Source of the DNA: an uncultured Bacillota bacterium
GTDB lineage: Bacteria > Bacillota > Clostridia > Christensenellales > UBA1242
Assembly: GCA_900555365.1 (NCBI GenBank)
Contig: USKO01000020.1
Location: 1-9,118, forward strand
Length of the DNA: 9,118 nt
Direction: 5' to 3'
The notes under the pieces are model-generated. The model saw nothing but the letters and a program-made list of their open reading frames with translations, made no database searches and was not told where the DNA came from. The position numbers and the translations under genes are program-made. The first letter of the stretch is position 1, and the number at the start of each line of letters is the position of its first letter. This document shows, in pieces, positions 1 through 6,902 of the stretch.

Positions 1-1
1 C

Positions 2-340
2 AAAAATCTTTATTCTGTTCCTGGGAACATCGACAGCAGCTTGAGCGAACTTACCAATGAAATAATTAAGACTGGGCAGGGTATGTGCGTGACAAGTCCA
101 TATGATATTCTAAAAGATTTTGATAAAAAAGTGCTAAAAGGTAGCAAGGAAGCCAAAAAAGAAGAACTCACACAAGAGGAGCAAAAAATTGTCTTGCTTC
201 TTAAAGACGGCATGAAAGATTTGGAATATTTGGCAAAAAATTGCAATATGAGCATAAATATTTTCAACAGTTATTTGACAACTTTGGAAATTCGTGGAAT
301 AATAAGTAGGTTGCCAGGAGGCTTTGTTATTTTAAACTAA
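2..340 (+). CDS. dprA: DprA (Smf) DNA-processing protein, C-terminal part, truncated by the window edge
   Basis: The reading frame is open from base 2 and gives 112 residues ending in TAA; the start lies outside the window. It begins with KNLYSVPGNIDS, which matches the end of the DprA Rossmann-like domain (family pattern: V-PG-i-s-LS-G-N-LI-GA). Next come TNEIIKTGQGMCVTSPYDIL, then a charged linker. The last ~57 residues (from LTQEEQKIV to the end) look like the winged-helix domain: a helix-turn-helix pattern (LEYLAKNCNMS, LTTLEIRGIISRLPGG). DprA binds single-stranded DNA and loads RecA during natural transformation; the family is also widespread in bacteria not known to be competent. It lies directly upstream of topA, as in Bacillus and many Clostridia. 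An ATG at 41 is internal and not the real start. The identification is firm, but nothing can be said about the missing N-terminal part. Confidence 0.9.
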   Translation, partial: KNLYSVPGNIDSSLSELTNEIIKTGQGMCVTSPYDILKDFDKKVLKGSKEAKKEELTQEEQKIVLLLKDGMKDLEYLAKNCNMSINIFNSYLTTLEIRGIISRLPGGFVILN

Positions 341-342
341 TT

Positions 343-348
343 GGAGGG
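343..348 (+). promoter_or_regulatory. Ribosome binding site that fixes the topA TTG start
   Basis: GGAGGG lies 2 bases after the dprA stop and 4-5 bases before the TTG at 353. A TTG at 341 in the same frame would put this Shine-Dalgarno sequence inside the coding region and leave that start without one. It would also add four residues before the conserved KLVVIESP beginning of TopA. The TTG at 353 is therefore preferred. Confidence 0.8.
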
Positions 349-352
349 AATT

Positions 353-2416
353 TTGAAGTTAGTAGTTATAGAATCGCCTTTTAAAAGAGAGGCGCTCAAG
401 AAATATTTAGGACCAGGCTATGAAATCTTTGCAACAAAAGGTCATATTCGTGATCTACCACAGAAAGGTTTAGCAATAGATATAAACAATAACTTTGCTC
501 CAAAATATGAAAATGTACCCGAAAAGAAAGAACTTATTGAGGAGCTGAAAAAGAAAGCTCAAAATGCAGACGAGGTTTTTATAGCATCCGACCCCGATCG
601 AGAGGGGGAAGCGATTGCTTGGCATGTTGCAAATATTTTAGGATTTGATCCAAACAAAAATTGTCGTATAGAATTCAATGAAATTTCAAAGAAAGCAGTA
701 CAAGACGCTCTGCTTCATCCAAGAAAGATTGATTTAAAACTAGTAAATGCGCAGCAGGCTCGTAGAATACTTGATAGGCTTGTTGGATATAAGCTATCAC
801 CAATTCTTTGTAAAAAGATTGCTCCAAAACTTTCTGCCGGTAGGGTGCAGTCTGTAGCGCTCAAGCTTGTAGTAGATAGAGAGCGTGAAATTAGAGCTTT
901 TGTGCCAGAGGAATATTGGACGGTTAATGCTCTACTTAAAAAAGATAAGCATCAAATCAAAGCAAGCTTGGCAACTTTTAACAAGAAAAAGTTTGTTCCA
1001 AAAAATAAAGAAGAAGTTGACGCAATGCTTGATAAAATCAAAGGAAAAGATTTTATCGTCACAGAGATCAAAAAGTCAAGGACAAAGTCGCATGCTCCTG
1101 CACCTTTCACCACAAGCAGTATGCAGCAGGATGCTCTCAACAAACTTGGCATGACCTTGACCAGAACTAGCGCGGCGGCTCAGCAACTATATGAAGGAGT
1201 TGAAATTGCAGGCGAAGGGAAAATAGCTTTAATTACATATATCCGAACCGACTCTGTCAGAGTTTCGCAAGACGCACAAAATGCTTGCCGAGAATTCATC
1301 AAAGAGCAATATGGCGAGGAGTTTGTACCTGCAGAACCAAACATATACCACACGAAAGACAATGCTCAAGATGCGCATGAAGCAATTAGGCCTATTACTA
1401 TGTCTATCACTCCAGCCAAAGCTAAAGAGACACTTTCGAGTGATAACTATAGACTATATAAGCTTATTTATGAACGCTTTTTGGCAAGTCAAATGAGCGA
1501 TGCGGAATATTCCAATGTAGCTGTAAACTTTGATTGCGCGGGCTACGGCTTTAAGGTAAATGGAAAGACAATGGAATTTCCTGGCTATACAAGTGTTTAT
1601 AAAGAATTTGTCGAAGATGATAAGAAGGAAGGCATGGCAGGAAAGCTTCCAAAACTTGAAGAAGGCGAAAGTTTGCCTTGTGAAAAGTTGGAACCTGAGC
1701 AAAAATTCACTAAGCCTCCAACTCGCTATAGCGAAGCGACTTTAGTTAAAGCGATGGAAGAAAAGGGCATAGGCAGACCTGCAACATATGCTGCAACAAT
1801 CACAGTGCTTGCAAGTCGAAAGTATACTCAGAAAGAAGGGAAATATCTCTATCCTACACCGCTTGGCGAAAAAATCACTCAATATCTCGAAAAATTCTTT
1901 AGCGGCGTAATAAATGTGAAATTTACTGCGCATATGGAGCAGAGACTTGATGATATCGCTCATAAAGATGAAGATTGGCACAATGTTGTATCAAGCTTCT
2001 ATAGCGGTTTTGAAAACTTGCTAGACAAAGCAGGTCAAAGCCAGGAAACTATGAAAGAGCCACCAAAAGAGACTGATGAAATCTGTGAGAAATGTGGCGG
2101 CAGGATGGTGATAAGATCTGGTCGCTACGGCGAATTTTTGGCTTGTTCAAACTTCCCAAAATGCAAAAATACAAAGCCTATTGTCAAAGAAGAGAAAAAG
2201 GTTGGCATATGTCCGCAGTGCGGCGCAGAGATGGTAGAGCGACGAAGCAAAAAAGGCAAAATCTTTTATGCATGCTCTCGCTATCCAGACTGTAAATTTA
2301 TGAGCTGGGATATAACAACTGGACAGAAGTGTCCAAAATGTTCAAGCCCATTGATCATGAAAGGCAAAAAGATTAAATGTTCAAATGGCGAAGGGGATTA
2401 TATCCCGCAGGAATAA
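353..2416 (+). CDS. topA: DNA topoisomerase I (type IA)
   Basis: This 687-residue protein (B. subtilis TopA is about 690) relaxes negative supercoils by cutting one strand through a 5'-phosphotyrosine. The TOPRIM domain is at the N-terminus (KLVVIESPFKREALKKYLG), with the acidic SDPDREGEA motif holding D80 and D82. GRVQSVAL starts near residue 163. The catalytic tyrosine is Y296 in ITYIRTDS. HEAIRP (about 342-347) and the PPTRYSEATLVKAMEEKGIGRPATYA region complete the core; that stretch begins near residue 455. Two full C-terminal zinc ribbons follow: C578/C581/C598/C604 and C620/C623/C641/C647. A third, at C660/C663/C676, lacks its fourth cysteine. The start is TTG at 353, set by the GGAGGG site. 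The gene begins 12 bases after dprA and is probably co-transcribed with it. A hairpin terminator follows. Identification is very secure. Confidence 0.97.
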   Translation: MKLVVIESPFKREALKKYLGPGYEIFATKGHIRDLPQKGLAIDINNNFAPKYENVPEKKELIEELKKKAQNADEVFIASDPDREGEAIAWHVANILGFDPNKNCRIEFNEISKKAVQDALLHPRKIDLKLVNAQQARRILDRLVGYKLSPILCKKIAPKLSAGRVQSVALKLVVDREREIRAFVPEEYWTVNALLKKDKHQIKASLATFNKKKFVPKNKEEVDAMLDKIKGKDFIVTEIKKSRTKSHAPAPFTTSSMQQDALNKLGMTLTRTSAAAQQLYEGVEIAGEGKIALITYIRTDSVRVSQDAQNACREFIKEQYGEEFVPAEPNIYHTKDNAQDAHEAIRPITMSITPAKAKETLSSDNYRLYKLIYERFLASQMSDAEYSNVAVNFDCAGYGFKVNGKTMEFPGYTSVYKEFVEDDKKEGMAGKLPKLEEGESLPCEKLEPEQKFTKPPTRYSEATLVKAMEEKGIGRPATYAATITVLASRKYTQKEGKYLYPTPLGEKITQYLEKFFSGVINVKFTAHMEQRLDDIAHKDEDWHNVVSSFYSGFENLLDKAGQSQETMKEPPKETDEICEKCGGRMVIRSGRYGEFLACSNFPKCKNTKPIVKEEKKVGICPQCGAEMVERRSKKGKIFYACSRYPDCKFMSWDITTGQKCPKCSSPLIMKGKKIKCSNGEGDYIPQE

Positions 2417-2480
2417 TATCATTTGATAGAGCTGCTTTGGCATTTTAATTTAAATATGAAAAATATCTATTTAAAAAGCT

Positions 2481-2506
2481 AAGTCCTCCTTAAAGGAGGA
2501 TTTTTT
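2481..2506 (+). terminator. Rho-independent terminator after topA
   Basis: A 7-bp perfect stem, TCCTCCT (2484-2490) and AGGAGGA (2494-2500), closes a 3-base loop (TAA). The stem can extend by one G-U and two A-U pairs. Six T residues follow (2501-2506). It lies 68 bases past the topA stop and separates the dprA-topA unit from the next promoter. Confidence 0.85.
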
Positions 2507-2565
2507 ACAAAATAGTATTTTGACATAAAAACAAAATCTTTTTAAAAGTTATATCAAACTTTATT

Positions 2566-2594
2566 TTGAGAAATATATACTGTTAGTGTATAAT
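2566..2594 (+). promoter_or_regulatory. Sigma-A-type promoter for the trmFO-like/hslVU unit
   Basis: TTGAGA (2566-2571) and TATAAT (2589-2594) are separated by exactly 17 bases in an A+T-rich stretch. A perfect -10 and a 5/6 -35 at ideal spacing make this a strong housekeeping promoter. It would give a leader of about 67 bases before the ATG at 2668. A perfect TTGACA at 2520-2525 further upstream has only a poor -10 partner. Confidence 0.75.
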
Positions 2595-2667
2595 TTAAAT
2601 AGGCTTTTGACGCTTTTTTAAGTTTCAAATGTCATAAATACAAGTAAAGTCTTGCAAAAGGAGAAAA

Positions 2668-3915
2668 ATGAAGAATACTACTTTTGTAAATGTAATAGGT
2701 TGCGGTTTTGCTGGTATGGAGTGTGCTTTATTTTTAGCGAGTCTTGGAATTAAAGTCCATGTTTTTGATGGCGGAGAAGGACATAAGTGCGCCTGCAAAA
2801 AGTGCGAAGATAGTAAAACATTGTCCTTGCAAGAAGAATTATATAGCAGCCTTTTGAAAAAAGAGCTTGCACTTCTATGTAGTCCGCTTATAAAAATAGA
2901 GCAGTCTTTAGAAAGACAAGATTTTAAAGGTTGCAAGGCAGGCGAAATTTTAACAATTGGTAAAGAAAAGCTTAAAAACAACAAAAACATTGAGTATTTT
3001 AATATTTCAATAAATGAATTAAATCCGAAAGAGATAAATATCGTAGCAAGTGGCAGCAGCAGTGATAAGGGAATGTATCAGCTACTATTAAAGAAATTTG
3101 GCTCTATGAAATGTGTAAATTATAAGAATATTGAGCCATTGCTTAGCAATGTCAACACATCTAGATTTTACATCAAAGATGAAGAAAATTTTATACTTCC
3201 GCTTTCTTATCAAGAATATATAAGTTTTATTAATCACATAGTGAAAGCGATAAATTCTCATCTTATGAAAGGCAATTTTAAGCTTAGAGATCACACTATG
3301 GAAGAGCTTGTCTGTCAAAATAAAGATGCATTAAAAAACTACGCCATGATGCCAATTTATATAGAAAATCTTGAAAAACCCTATGCGGCTATAAGAATAA
3401 AAAAAGAGGGCGACCTTTATAAACTTTGCGATTTTGGGTCTAAGCTTGAATACTTCTCGCAAGAAGAAATTTTTCGTTCTCTTCCAGGTTTTGAAGAGGC
3501 AATCTTGGAAAGGGCATCCGATCAAATAGATTGTGTTCAAATAAAGCCCAAATATGTCATCAATGATTTTTGTCAAAGCCAGGTTGATGAAAATTTGTTT
3601 TTTGCTGGTTCTATCCTTGGAATAAGTGGTTATGAGAAATGTATAGCAAGTGGTCACTTTGTTGCAAGAGAGGTTTTTCGATATTTGAACGATTTTGATT
3701 TCATCAAATTCCCTTCAAACAGCCTTATTGGAGATATAAATAATAAAATTCTTTGTAAAAAACCGTTAAAATTAAATGAAAATATTAAAGAATATGATAT
3801 AATGAAAGGACAGCGGACTTTTGATGAACATGATATAATTGACAAAATTTTTGAAAAATCATCAAGCAGTCTTGCTAGATTTAAGGAGGAATATTTTTAT
3901 GGAAAGCATTTTTAG
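2668..3915 (+). CDS. trmFO: Highly divergent TrmFO-like FAD-dependent tRNA methyltransferase homologue
   Basis: This 415-residue protein starts with an FAD-binding fold, [24 protein letters not shown], giving the GxGxxG loop (residues 11-16) of TrmFO/MnmG flavoproteins. [20 protein letters not shown] (237-256), RSLPGFEEA (270-278) and [20 protein letters not shown] (310-329) line up in order with TrmFO. True TrmFO makes m5U54 in tRNA using methylene-tetrahydrofolate and FADH2, and is about 435 residues. Its position between topA and hslV is where Bacillota carry trmFO. The family motifs around both catalytic cysteines (ELVCSNSLRSN and EGCMPIE in B. subtilis) are nearly gone, although C46 and C216 fall at about the right places. 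The usual FAGQ is FAGS, and the RNTFINSP motif is not recognisable. Start: ATG with AAGGAG 4-5 bases upstream. It overlaps hslV by 17 bases in another frame. Homology is likely; retained m5U54 activity is uncertain. MnmG is less likely because of length and context. Confidence 0.65.
   Translation: MKNTTFVNVIGCGFAGMECALFLASLGIKVHVFDGGEGHKCACKKCEDSKTLSLQEELYSSLLKKELALLCSPLIKIEQSLERQDFKGCKAGEILTIGKEKLKNNKNIEYFNISINELNPKEINIVASGSSSDKGMYQLLLKKFGSMKCVNYKNIEPLLSNVNTSRFYIKDEENFILPLSYQEYISFINHIVKAINSHLMKGNFKLRDHTMEELVCQNKDALKNYAMMPIYIENLEKPYAAIRIKKEGDLYKLCDFGSKLEYFSQEEIFRSLPGFEEAILERASDQIDCVQIKPKYVINDFCQSQVDENLFFAGSILGISGYEKCIASGHFVAREVFRYLNDFDFIKFPSNSLIGDINNKILCKKPLKLNENIKEYDIMKGQRTFDEHDIIDKIFEKSSSSLARFKEEYFYGKHF
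3795..3839 (+). promoter_or_regulatory. Possible internal extended -10 promoter(s) ahead of hslV
   Basis: Two copies of ATGATATAAT, 36 bases apart (3794-3803 and 3830-3839), each contain a perfect TATAAT with an upstream TGN (extended -10). They lie 96 and 60 bases upstream of the hslV start, inside the 3' end of the trmFO-like gene. Neither has a good -35. They also encode similar peptide bits (EYDIM, EHDII), so the repeat may be a coding coincidence in A+T-rich DNA. Confidence 0.25.
3883..3890 (+). promoter_or_regulatory. Ribosome binding site that fixes the hslV start
   Basis: AAGGAGGA lies 8 bases before the ATG at 3899. The longer in-frame extension from the ATG at 3839 would place this site inside the coding region. 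It would also add 20 residues unlike any HslV N-terminus, upstream of the short propeptide that must be removed. Confidence 0.88.
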
Positions 3916-4438
3916 AGGGACAACAATTTGCGGCGTTAAACGCGATGGCAAAATAGCTATTGCAGGCGATGGACAAGTTACCATGAGCGAAAGCGTAATC
4001 TTCAAATCAAACGCGCATAAAGTCCGAAGAATATATGAGGATAAAGTTGTAATTGGCTTTGCTGGCTCTGTAGCCGACGCTTTTTCATTATGCGAGCGAT
4101 TTGAAAATATGCTCAACAAATTTTCAGGCAACTTGATGAGAAGTGCTGTAGAACTGGCAGGTACATGGCGTGAAGATAAAGCTTCAAGGCAACTTAACGC
4201 AATGATGATAGTTGCAGACAAAAATCAGCTTTTGATTGTCAGCGGCACGGGTGAAGTAATTGAGCCTGACGACGATGTTTGCGCTATAGGCAGTGGCGGC
4301 AACTATGCTCTTGCTGCAGCTAAGGCTTTAAAACAGAACACAAATCTCTCTGCAAAGGAAATTTGCCAAAAAGCACTTGAAATTGCAGGGCAAATTTGTG
4401 TATTCACAAATGATCATATTACAGTTGAGGAGGTTTAA
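3899..4438 (+). CDS. hslV: HslV (ClpQ) peptidase subunit of the HslUV ATP-dependent protease
   Basis: This 179-residue protein is the proteasome-beta-like threonine peptidase that forms a double hexamer capped by HslU in the cytoplasm. MESIFRG is a likely 7-residue propeptide; cleavage before T8 would expose the TTI N-terminus, with T8 as the nucleophile. Other family marks are GDGQVT (23-28), K41 in HKVRR (the counterpart of E. coli Lys33), [10 protein letters not shown] (53-62), [12 protein letters not shown] (115-126) and [12 protein letters not shown] (130-141). Length is normal for the family (about 175-182). B. subtilis ClpQ is reported to use an N-terminal serine; this protein looks like the ordinary Thr type. 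The gene overlaps the end of the trmFO-like gene by 17 bases and its own 3' end carries the hslU ribosome site, so translation of the three is probably coupled. Identification is very secure. Confidence 0.97.
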   Translation: MESIFRGTTICGVKRDGKIAIAGDGQVTMSESVIFKSNAHKVRRIYEDKVVIGFAGSVADAFSLCERFENMLNKFSGNLMRSAVELAGTWREDKASRQLNAMMIVADKNQLLIVSGTGEVIEPDDDVCAIGSGGNYALAAAKALKQNTNLSAKEICQKALEIAGQICVFTNDHITVEEV

Positions 4439-4440
4439 TT

Positions 4441-5736
4441 ATGGATTTAACACCAAGACAGATAGTTGAAGAACTTGATAAATATATTATTGGACAAGCA
4501 AAGGCCAAAAGAGCAGTTGCGATTGCGCTAAGAAATCGTTATAGAAGAAGCCAGCTGCCAAAAGAGCTTAGAGAGGAGATAACTCCAAAGAATATCATTA
4601 TGCGTGGTCCTACTGGTGTAGGCAAAACAGAAATTGCAAGAAGACTTGCAAAACTTGTTAAAGCACCATTTATTAAGATTGAGGCTACAAAATACACTGA
4701 AGTTGGCTATGTGGGAAGGGATGTTGAAAGCATGATCCGCGACCTTGTTGAAGTAGCAGTGCGAATGGTCAAAGATGAAAAGGCTCATGAAATGGAGTCT
4801 AAAGTTAGCCCTATTGTCGAAAACAAACTTATCGATGCAATTTGCGATACGAGACGAGCAAGTGACCAGAGCGTTGATAAAACGATCGTCACTGAAGAGC
4901 TGAGAGCAGGAAAACTTGAAAATGAAAACATTGATGTGCTTGTTGCAGACACGCCAAAACCTATGGTGGCAATAGGCGGTCCAGAGATTAGCCTCGGCTC
5001 TATGTTTGATGGTCTTCTTCCACAAAAGCACAAGAAGAGAAAGATGACTGTGGCAAGAGCGCGCGAAATTTTGACAAATGAAGAATGTGACAAGATTATT
5101 GATAAGGATAATGTTTACGCTGAGGCAATTAGGCGTACCGAGGAAGAGGGCATTATCTTCATCGATGAAATTGACAAGATCATAGGAAAGAGTGGCGGTT
5201 CAAACAATCAAGATGTTTCAAGAGAAGGTGTTCAAAGAGATATCCTGCCTATTGTTGAAGGTAGCACTGTTGCTACAAAATATGGAAATGTTAAAACAGA
5301 TTTCATATTGTTTATTGCATCAGGCGCTTTCCATGTATCAAATATTGAAGATATGATACCAGAGCTTCAAGGCCGTTTCCCAATAAGAGTTGATCTTGAC
5401 AATTTGACAAAAGATGACTTTAAAAGAATTTTGTCAGAGCCAAAAAATTCAGTTACTCTTCAATATGCAAGCATTTTAAAGGTGGACAACATTGATCTGC
5501 ACTTTACTGATGATGCACTTGATGAGATCGCTGAAATGGCAGCCACTGAAAATGAAACAAGCGAGAATATTGGCGCTCGAAGACTTCATACAATTATGGA
5601 AAGTCTGCTTGAAGATATATCTTTCAATGCGTCAAATCAAATGCCACTGACAAAGGTAAACATAGACAAAAATTATGTTCAAAATGCCTTTAAAGAAACA
5701 AAAAAGAAGTTTGATTTAAAGAAATTTATTCTATAA
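4441..5736 (+). CDS. hslU: HslU (ClpY) AAA+ unfoldase of the HslUV protease
   Basis: This 431-residue AAA+ ATPase recognises, unfolds and feeds substrates into HslV. It opens with LTPRQIVEELDKYIIGQ. The Walker A motif is GPTGVGKT (56-63), the pore loop is GYVGRD (89-94) and Walker B is IIFIDEID (about 238-244). ELQGRFPIRV (308-317) carries the presumed arginine finger R312, and GARRLHT (378-384) is the sensor-2 region. The I-domain runs roughly 110-230. The C-terminal tail DLKKFIL matches the family tail that inserts into HslV pockets, so the protein is complete. Its ribosome site GAGGAGG (4427-4433) lies within the last codons of hslV, and the start is 2 bases after the hslV stop. In B. subtilis codY follows this gene; here it does not. 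No clear terminator is seen in the 66 bases to tcdA, so read-through is possible. Confidence 0.98.
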   Translation: MDLTPRQIVEELDKYIIGQAKAKRAVAIALRNRYRRSQLPKELREEITPKNIIMRGPTGVGKTEIARRLAKLVKAPFIKIEATKYTEVGYVGRDVESMIRDLVEVAVRMVKDEKAHEMESKVSPIVENKLIDAICDTRRASDQSVDKTIVTEELRAGKLENENIDVLVADTPKPMVAIGGPEISLGSMFDGLLPQKHKKRKMTVARAREILTNEECDKIIDKDNVYAEAIRRTEEEGIIFIDEIDKIIGKSGGSNNQDVSREGVQRDILPIVEGSTVATKYGNVKTDFILFIASGAFHVSNIEDMIPELQGRFPIRVDLDNLTKDDFKRILSEPKNSVTLQYASILKVDNIDLHFTDDALDEIAEMAATENETSENIGARRLHTIMESLLEDISFNASNQMPLTKVNIDKNYVQNAFKETKKKFDLKKFIL

Positions 5737-5802
5737 TCAAGTCGCATTGTCGCTTAAATTATAAATTTTAAATTTAAAAATTAACATTTAAAGGTAAATT
5801 TA

Positions 5803-6474
5803 ATGGATAATTCAAGAACCGAACTTTTGATAGGAAAGGAAAACATAGATAAGATAAAGAGAGCTAAAATTGCGATAGTTGGCGCAGGAGGCGTTGGTGG
5901 CAACTTAGCTGTTTTGCTCGTTCGAAGTGGAGTCGAGAATTTGACAATTTTTGATTTTGACAAGGTTGAATCGTCAAATTTAAATAGACAAGCGCAGGCA
6001 TTTATTGACACTATTGGCCTAGTTAAAGTGGACGCTTTAAGGGAATATTTGCATAAAATTAATGAAAAAGCGAAGATTGATGCCATAAATGTTAAACTGA
6101 CTAAGGACAATATAGAGCGATATATCCAAAATTTTGATATAGTAGTTGATGCCATTGATATTGTGAGTGACAAGATTGAACTAATTTGTTATTGCATTGA
6201 AAAGGGCATCAAGATTGTGTCAGCAATGGGCGCGGGCAATCGTATCGATAGTCCAAAATTCATTGTTGAAGACATCTACAAAACACATGATGATGGTCTT
6301 GCAAAAGTTCTTCGAAAAAACTTAAAATTGCGTGGCATTAAAAGACATGATGTTGTATATTGTCCAAGCAAACCTTTGAAAACTGATGGAAAAATTGGCA
6401 GTATAAGTTATTATCCTATGGCATGCGCTTGCATAATTGCAAGTTATGTGGTAAACTTTATTATAGGAAGCTAA
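5803..6474 (+). CDS. tcdA: TcdA (CsdL)-type tRNA threonylcarbamoyladenosine dehydratase, E1-like
   Basis: This 223-residue member of the ThiF/MoeB/E1-like family starts RTELLIGKENIDKIKRAKIAIVG. Its nucleotide loop GAGGVGG spans 28-34. DFDKVESSNLNRQ (51-63) is the ATP-binding signature, VVDAID (114-119) follows, and SAMGAGNRIDSPKF (140-153) and VEDIYKTHDDGLAKVLR (155-171) match TcdA specifically rather than ThiF or MoeB. TcdA uses ATP to cyclise t6A at tRNA position 37 to ct6A. Many Bacillota TcdA proteins are about 245-255 residues; this one is shorter mainly in the loop after RHDVVYCPSK (181-190). No CxxC zinc pair is present, which also argues against MoeB/ThiF. The start ATG has only a modest AAGG site 8 bases upstream. 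E. coli TcdA works with the CsdA-CsdE cysteine desulfurase system, and here a cysteine desulfurase gene lies about 700 bases downstream, but in a separate transcription unit. Family call is firm; the exact activity is inferred. Confidence 0.85.
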   Translation: MDNSRTELLIGKENIDKIKRAKIAIVGAGGVGGNLAVLLVRSGVENLTIFDFDKVESSNLNRQAQAFIDTIGLVKVDALREYLHKINEKAKIDAINVKLTKDNIERYIQNFDIVVDAIDIVSDKIELICYCIEKGIKIVSAMGAGNRIDSPKFIVEDIYKTHDDGLAKVLRKNLKLRGIKRHDVVYCPSKPLKTDGKIGSISYYPMACACIIASYVVNFIIGS

Positions 6475-6592
6475 ACCAAGTACAAGATATTTGTGCGAGG
6501 CTTAAATGATTATTTTAACAATTTTGTTTCAGCTGCGAAAATCAATTTAAAAAATAAAAATCATCAAAGTATTTATTTTAAAGGGAGGAATT

Positions 6593-6901
6593 ATGAAAGA
6601 AATAGAACAAAAAGATTTTGTACAAGAAACTAAAGAAGGAGTTGTGCTTGTTGACTTTTTTGCCACTTGGTGTGGGCCATGTCGTATGATGGCGCAGATT
6701 CTTGAGGATATTGACAAAGAGCTTGATGGAAAAGCGAAAATCATTAAGGTCGATGTAGATAAAAATGAAGACCTTGCTCGAACATTTGGCGTAATGTCTA
6801 TTCCAACGCTTTTAATTTTTAAAGATGGCATAGCAAAAGAAAAGCATGTAGGTGTATGGATGCAACATGAATGTGTTGAGGCTGTAAAAAAGTATCTATA
6901 A
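6593..6901 (+). CDS. trxA: Thioredoxin
   Basis: This 102-residue protein has the classical thioredoxin fold: VVLVDFFATWCGPCRMMAQIL with redox pair C27-C30 in WCGPC, and the cis-proline P71 in SIPTLLIFKDG. The length is typical (about 100-110) and there is no signal peptide, so it is a cytoplasmic disulfide reductase that would be recharged by thioredoxin reductase (not in the window). A strong ribosome site, GGGAGGA (6583-6589), precedes the ATG. The 118 bases between tcdA and this gene contain no convincing promoter; the best TTGTTT/TTAAAA pair is weak. It may be read from upstream or from a promoter I cannot recognise. A strong terminator lies 12 bases after the stop. The ordinary WCGPC motif suggests a general thioredoxin rather than a specialised one. 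Confidence 0.95.
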   Translation: MKEIEQKDFVQETKEGVVLVDFFATWCGPCRMMAQILEDIDKELDGKAKIIKVDVDKNEDLARTFGVMSIPTLLIFKDGIAKEKHVGVWMQHECVEAVKKYL

Positions 6902-6902
6902 A

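Noticed and set aside
341..352. TTG at 341 as topA start
   Set aside because: It immediately follows the dprA stop, has no ribosome site of its own, and would place GGAGGG inside the gene; TTG at 353 fits the spacing and the TopA N-terminus.
2484..2500. Shine-Dalgarno/anti-Shine-Dalgarno-like hairpin (TCCTCCT/AGGAGGA) as a translation control element
   Set aside because: No start codon lies at a usable distance after AGGAGGA, and the T run makes it an ordinary terminator.
2520..2548. Perfect TTGACA (2520-2525) as the main promoter of the trmFO-like gene
   Set aside because: The sequence at the right distance (TAAAAG) is a poor -10; the 2566-2594 pair is better matched and spaced.
2604..2660. 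CTTTTG (2604-2609) pairing with CAAAAG (2655-2660) to hide the trmFO-like ribosome site
   Set aside because: Only 6 weak pairs over a long loop; such matches are expected by chance in A+T-rich leaders.
4528..5031. Long open frame on the minus strand inside hslU (167 codons)
   Set aside because: It lies opposite a highly conserved gene, has no ribosome site and no recognisable protein motif; it is a by-product of hslU codon use.
5737..5802. A+T-rich inverted repeats (AAATTTTAAATTTAAAAATT region) between hslU and tcdA as a terminator or promoter
   Set aside because: No G+C in the stem and no proper T tract; the best promoter-like pair (TTGTCG and TAAATT) is weak.
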